A DNA stretch of 64,000 bases from an uncultured Cellulophaga sp. (lineage in GTDB: Bacteria > Bacteroidota > Bacteroidia > Flavobacteriales > Flavobacteriaceae), in contig CANLOV010000007.1 of assembly GCA_947492955.1 (NCBI GenBank), forward strand, positions 1-64,000. Direction: 5' to 3'. This document shows, in pieces, positions 61,231 to 64,000 of this stretch. The notes under the pieces are model-generated. The model had not been told where the DNA came from, made no database searches, and was given only the letters and a program-made list of their open reading frames with translations. Both the position numbers and the translations under genes were made by a program. Every line of letters starts with the position of its first letter. The first letter of the stretch is position 1.

Positions 61231-62139
61231 TCATTCATTTTTTTTCTGATTTAAATGCAAAGCAAACGTAGCATTAAATCCAAAAACAAAATTAGGATCG
61301 TTAAAATTAAAGTTAAACGGTGTCTGCGCTATAAACGCATCTTCTACTACCCCTCTTACATTAGTTAATTGAAACTGTAACATTACATCACTTAATTCCC
61401 AGTTTACACCAATTGCAAACGCATTATAGGTATTTACTGATTTTAATGGATTTAATACATGAGAATATTCTGAGGCTATAGCTACATGACCGCCTAATTT
61501 ATACCTAGCTCCTACTCCTATTGCAAATTGATTGTGTGGATCTTCGTTAAAACGTGATGATCCTCTATGTATATATGTAGGTGATATTTGCAATGAAAAT
61601 TGTGAAGTAAATTTATGAGCAATTAGCAACTGACTTGTATATGCAAGCCTATCACTAAAACTATCGTATAGGTTTATATTTTTATATCCTTTCTTACCTC
61701 TATAAGATATATTTTGAAAAAGTGTTATGCTAAAAGGAGATGCTTTTGTATTCTTTTGCTGACGAACAAGCCTATATTTTAAAAAACTATCAAAAATACC
61801 ATCTAGCGTAGTACCACCAACTCCAAAAGTTAATCTATCCGATACGCCATACTCTAAAGCTAGTCTGGTACTTAATTTATCTGCTACAAAACTTTGACTT
61901 TTTTCATTATTGGGAAGGTTCCAAAAACGGTTCATAGCCATTATTTCTAATACTCCTTTCTTTCTATTCTCTACAGAATGCCCTATAGATATACGAGTAG
62001 CTTTAAACGTTGCCATTTCATATTGTGGAGTATCTGGATATTCTTTTTCTAAAGTCTCTAATAAATCTTGTGAATATATAGATTGACTTATTCCTATACA
62101 CACAAAAAATAATAAATTAAATAAAATGTTATTTTTCAT
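61231..62139 (-). CDS. DUF5777-like outer-membrane beta-barrel protein
   Basis: A 302-residue protein with a signal peptide ending at IYSQ (about residue 23). It shows repeated amphipathic strands: ATRISIGHSVENRKKGVLEI, STRLALEYGVSDRLTFGVGG, SLQISPTYIHRGSS and FGFNATFALHLNQ. The ISIGHSVENRKKGVLE opening resembles DUF5777 barrels. The ATG at 62139 overlaps the yceI stop by 11 bp; ATG 62148 adds three residues and is an alternative. Transport role unknown. Confidence 0.75.
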   Translation of the reverse strand: MKNNILFNLLFFVCIGISQSIYSQDLLETLEKEYPDTPQYEMATFKATRISIGHSVENRKKGVLEIMAMNRFWNLPNNEKSQSFVADKLSTRLALEYGVSDRLTFGVGGTTLDGIFDSFLKYRLVRQQKNTKASPFSITLFQNISYRGKKGYKNINLYDSFSDRLAYTSQLLIAHKFTSQFSLQISPTYIHRGSSRFNEDPHNQFAIGVGARYKLGGHVAIASEYSHVLNPLKSVNTYNAFAIGVNWELSDVMLQFQLTNVRGVVEDAFIAQTPFNFNFNDPNFVFGFNATFALHLNQKKNE

Positions 62140-62677
62140 AAGGCTCATATTCAAATCTAAATTTTATAGCAATAATCTTAGCGATATTTGGCGCTAAAAC
62201 AGGTGGTATTTTTATATTAAAATCTTTAACGGTGGCATCAAAATCTCCCGATAATATATACTTTCCATTAAAATTTTCTATACTAGTTCTAATTTCAACT
62301 TCTTTAGTAATGCCATGTATTGTTAATTTTCCTTTTATTAACTTAACTTGTTTTTCTATTTCTAATGGCTCTAAATCTATAATATCACCAGTAAATGTTG
62401 CTTTTGGGTATTTATCAGACTCTATATAACTTTCATTAAAATGCTCGTGCATTAAAGATTTTTTAAAAACAAAAGCATTCATTAGCATACTAATAGCTAT
62501 TTCTTTTTTAGAAAAATCTATAATACTTAAAACCTGGTTATTAGTTGCTTCTATATTTTCTACCGAAGTATGGGAGAAAAAAGAAACATGACCTTGGCGT
62601 GCTATTACTTTTTCGATTTCTTGGCTACTGCCAATAAAACTTAGCAAAAGAAATAATAAAACAATTATTTTATTCAT
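62129..62677 (-). CDS. YceI family secreted protein
   Basis: A 182-residue exported protein with a signal peptide ending near GSSQ (about residue 19). YceI lipocalin-fold pattern: GHVSFFSHTSVENIEATNNQ, a long loop with HFNESYIESDKYPKATFTG, KGKLTIHGITKEV and GDFDATVKDFNIKIP. YceI proteins bind isoprenoid-type lipids in the periplasm. The start overlaps the upstream OB-fold gene by 8 bp, so the two are coupled. The setting, next to a di-haem peroxidase, suggests electron or quinone-related work; that is inference. Confidence 0.88.
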   Translation of the reverse strand: MNKIIVLLFLLLSFIGSSQEIEKVIARQGHVSFFSHTSVENIEATNNQVLSIIDFSKKEIAISMLMNAFVFKKSLMHEHFNESYIESDKYPKATFTGDIIDLEPLEIEKQVKLIKGKLTIHGITKEVEIRTSIENFNGKYILSGDFDATVKDFNIKIPPVLAPNIAKIIAIKFRFEYEPYEK

Positions 62678-63104
62678 CGGTTGGTTTATTAATCAACATA
62701 CAATTTAATAGGATAGCATCTTTTAAAAAGCCTTTACATATACCTTTTAATTTAACTTGCTCTCCTACAGTAAGCCTTTTTACAGCTTTTAATTGGTCTT
62801 GTTGCATATCGCACAATACACTAGATGAGGGAATATTTCCGTGCAATAATACTGTATTTCGATTATTTAAAAAAGTAATCTCTTTTACAATACCATTTAC
62901 TTCAATAATTTTACCCTTAAAAGTAGTATTCGCTAATTTTTCATTTGTGTTAAAAGAGGCCACTAATTCATTAGCACTAACCGTTTTTTCTGTTGCTATT
63001 GTTTCTATATCTATTTTATAAGGATTAGATACTTTATAATAGATAAAGGATACTATAGATAAGAAAGCTAAAAGAAGAAGTAATATTTTATTTTTTCTAT
63101 TCAT
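62670..63104 (-). CDS. Membrane-anchored OB-fold (tRNA_anti-like) protein
   Basis: A 144-residue protein with an N-terminal hydrophobic anchor (about 4-24) and an OB-fold-like domain: SANELVASFNTNEKLANTTFKGKIIEVNGIVKEI, then GEQVKLKGICKGFLKDAILLNC. This is the tRNA_anti-like pattern of small Bacteroidota envelope proteins. The ATG 63104 was preferred to GTG 63119. It is the first gene of the minus-strand cluster. Function unknown. Confidence 0.75.
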   Translation of the reverse strand: MNRKNKILLLLLAFLSIVSFIYYKVSNPYKIDIETIATEKTVSANELVASFNTNEKLANTTFKGKIIEVNGIVKEITFLNNRNTVLLHGNIPSSSVLCDMQQDQLKAVKRLTVGEQVKLKGICKGFLKDAILLNCMLINKPTDE

Positions 63105-63220
63105 TAATGCTATTAACACATAAAACTTTACTCGTAGTATATTTTAATTCTAAAATTAAGCATTATTTATCTGCTATTCTATAAATAACATTTCAATACC
63201 AAAAAACTACAGTTGAGTAA

Positions 63221-63236
63221 GTCTTATTCGTAAGAC
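63221..63236. promoter_or_regulatory. Short inverted repeat between divergent genes
   Basis: GTCTTA and TAAGAC around TTCG, 55 bp before the TonB-receptor ATG. It is a small hairpin or operator candidate; no -7 box matches exactly here. Confidence 0.25.
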
Positions 63237-63290
63237 CTTAAGTTTCTCTACATTTTTGTCTCATCAAAACAAAAAGAAACAAACAGACTC

Positions 63291-64000
63291 ATGAAACATT
63301 TACAATACATCATTATTTTTTTAATCTCAATTAGCAGTTTTTGTCAAACTAAGATATCTGGGATTGTTACCGATAAAAAAAATACTCCTTTAGCTGGTGT
63401 TAACATATATTTAGAAGGTACTTATGATGGTGCTTCTACAAATGAAAAGGGAGAGTTTTATTTTGAAACCACAGAAAAAAACACACAAACACTAATTGCA
63501 TCTATGATGTCTTATGAAACACATTATGAAATGGGTGATGTTTCTTATTTAAAAGGCTTAAAAATTATTTTAAGAGAAGCTATTAACGAACTAACAGGTG
63601 TTACGCTAACAGCAGGTACCTTTGAGGCAGGCGGAACATCTAAAGCTTCTGTTCTTAAACCTTTAGATATTGTTACTACTGCTGGCGCCGCAGGTGATTT
63701 TGTTGCGGCATTACAAACTTTACCAGGTACTTCTACTGTGAATGAAAGCGGACGTTTATTTGTTCGTGGTGGTACTGCTGGGGAAACACAAATATTTGTA
63801 GATGGCTTGCGTGTTTTTCAACCATTTTTAGCTACAGGCAACAATATTCCAACAAGAGGTCGTTTATCTCCTTTTTTATTTAAAGGCATATCTTTTAGTA
63901 CAGGTGGTTACTCTGCCGAATACGGACAAGCATTATCAAGTGTACTACAATTAAATACAACAGATTTACCCGATGAGGAAAAAACAGATTTAGGAATTAT
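63291..64000 (+). CDS. TonB-dependent receptor with CarboxypepD_reg domain, cut by window edge
   Basis: The frame opens at ATG 63291 and continues past the window end (236 codons seen). The signal peptide ends at SFCQ (about residue 19). A CarboxypepD_reg-like domain (about 20-105) has KISGIVTDKKNTPLAGVNIYLEG and STNEKGEFYFET. The plug domain starts with TLPGTSTVNESGRLFVRGG, ETQIFVDGLRVFQP and STGGYSAEYGQALSSVLQL, the usual TonB plug motifs. The barrel is missing. It diverges from the OB-fold/YceI cluster. Confidence 0.9.
   Translation, partial: MKHLQYIIIFLISISSFCQTKISGIVTDKKNTPLAGVNIYLEGTYDGASTNEKGEFYFETTEKNTQTLIASMMSYETHYEMGDVSYLKGLKIILREAINELTGVTLTAGTFEAGGTSKASVLKPLDIVTTAGAAGDFVAALQTLPGTSTVNESGRLFVRGGTAGETQIFVDGLRVFQPFLATGNNIPTRGRLSPFLFKGISFSTGGYSAEYGQALSSVLQLNTTDLPDEEKTDLGI

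Noticed and set aside
1-64000. CRISPR arrays, tRNA or rRNA genes, prophage and insertion sequences
   Set aside because: No regularly spaced short repeats, no tRNA-like or rRNA segments and no transposase, integrase or phage structural genes were found.

Overview
This is a gene-dense, AT-rich chromosomal window that looks like a member of the Flavobacteriaceae (Bacteroidota). The evidence is the set of type IX secretion (T9SS) sorting domains of both types, a PorP/SprF protein, Bacteroidota-type -7 promoter boxes (TAnnTTTG), surface lipoproteins with acidic residues after the lipid cysteine, TonB-receptor-like proteins with a CarboxypepD_reg domain, and flavobacterial-type housekeeping proteins. 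No rRNA, tRNA, CRISPR array, transposase or integrase was found.

Layout. 1-4.7 kb (minus strand) is an RHS/YD-repeat surface cluster; its last gene runs off the left edge. 5.2-13.5 kb is one compact operon for a reduced type II secretion / type IV pilus-like machine (pseudopilin, A24 prepilin peptidase, GspE ATPase, secretin, PilM/PilN-like and PilO-like assembly proteins, no GspF platform gene). It ends in a T9SS-sorted beta-propeller protein. 13.6-23.6 kb holds rsmB, a GH5 endoglucanase-like lipoprotein, purL and a 1214-residue repeat-rich T9SS substrate. 23.7-24.9 kb is an ECF sigma factor with two small partner genes.

25.1-33.7 kb is fatty-acid beta-oxidation: an acyl-CoA ligase, a MarR regulator with a 38-bp perfect palindrome at its promoter, and a fadN-fadA-fadE order. 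Two small four-helix-bundle genes of the 23S rRNA intervening-sequence family sit between these genes, each bracketed by imperfect inverted repeats. 34-39.2 kb holds a T9SS substrate with its PorP/SprF partner and a beta-helix exoprotein with a surface lipoprotein.

39.2-46.3 kb is a roughly 7-kb module with a NarL-type two-component system, two large repeat lipoproteins and a small secreted protein. It lies between exact 54-bp direct repeats, one of which is the 3' end of the neighbouring GH15 gene. A 16-bp near-palindrome occurs before the kinase gene and again before the lipoprotein genes, which suggests autoregulation and target control by the module's own regulator.

46.3-51.5 kb is a trehalose locus (GH15 hydrolase divergent from a synthase/phosphatase fusion and an MFS transporter). 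51.6-59 kb has two exported metallopeptidases, a LytS/LytTR two-component pair and an outer-membrane beta-barrel protein. 59.1-63.1 kb has a DMT transporter and a minus-strand cluster (OB-fold protein, YceI, DUF5777-like beta-barrel, di-haem cytochrome c peroxidase) with an FNR-like site before the peroxidase. A TonB-dependent receptor starts at 63,291 and runs off the right edge.

The best candidates for new biology are the 54-bp-repeat-flanked module with its shared operator, the intervening-sequence-like elements inside the fad operon, and the GspF-less secretion/pilus locus coupled to a T9SS substrate. All functional calls are by reading the sequence and recalling families; no database search was run.
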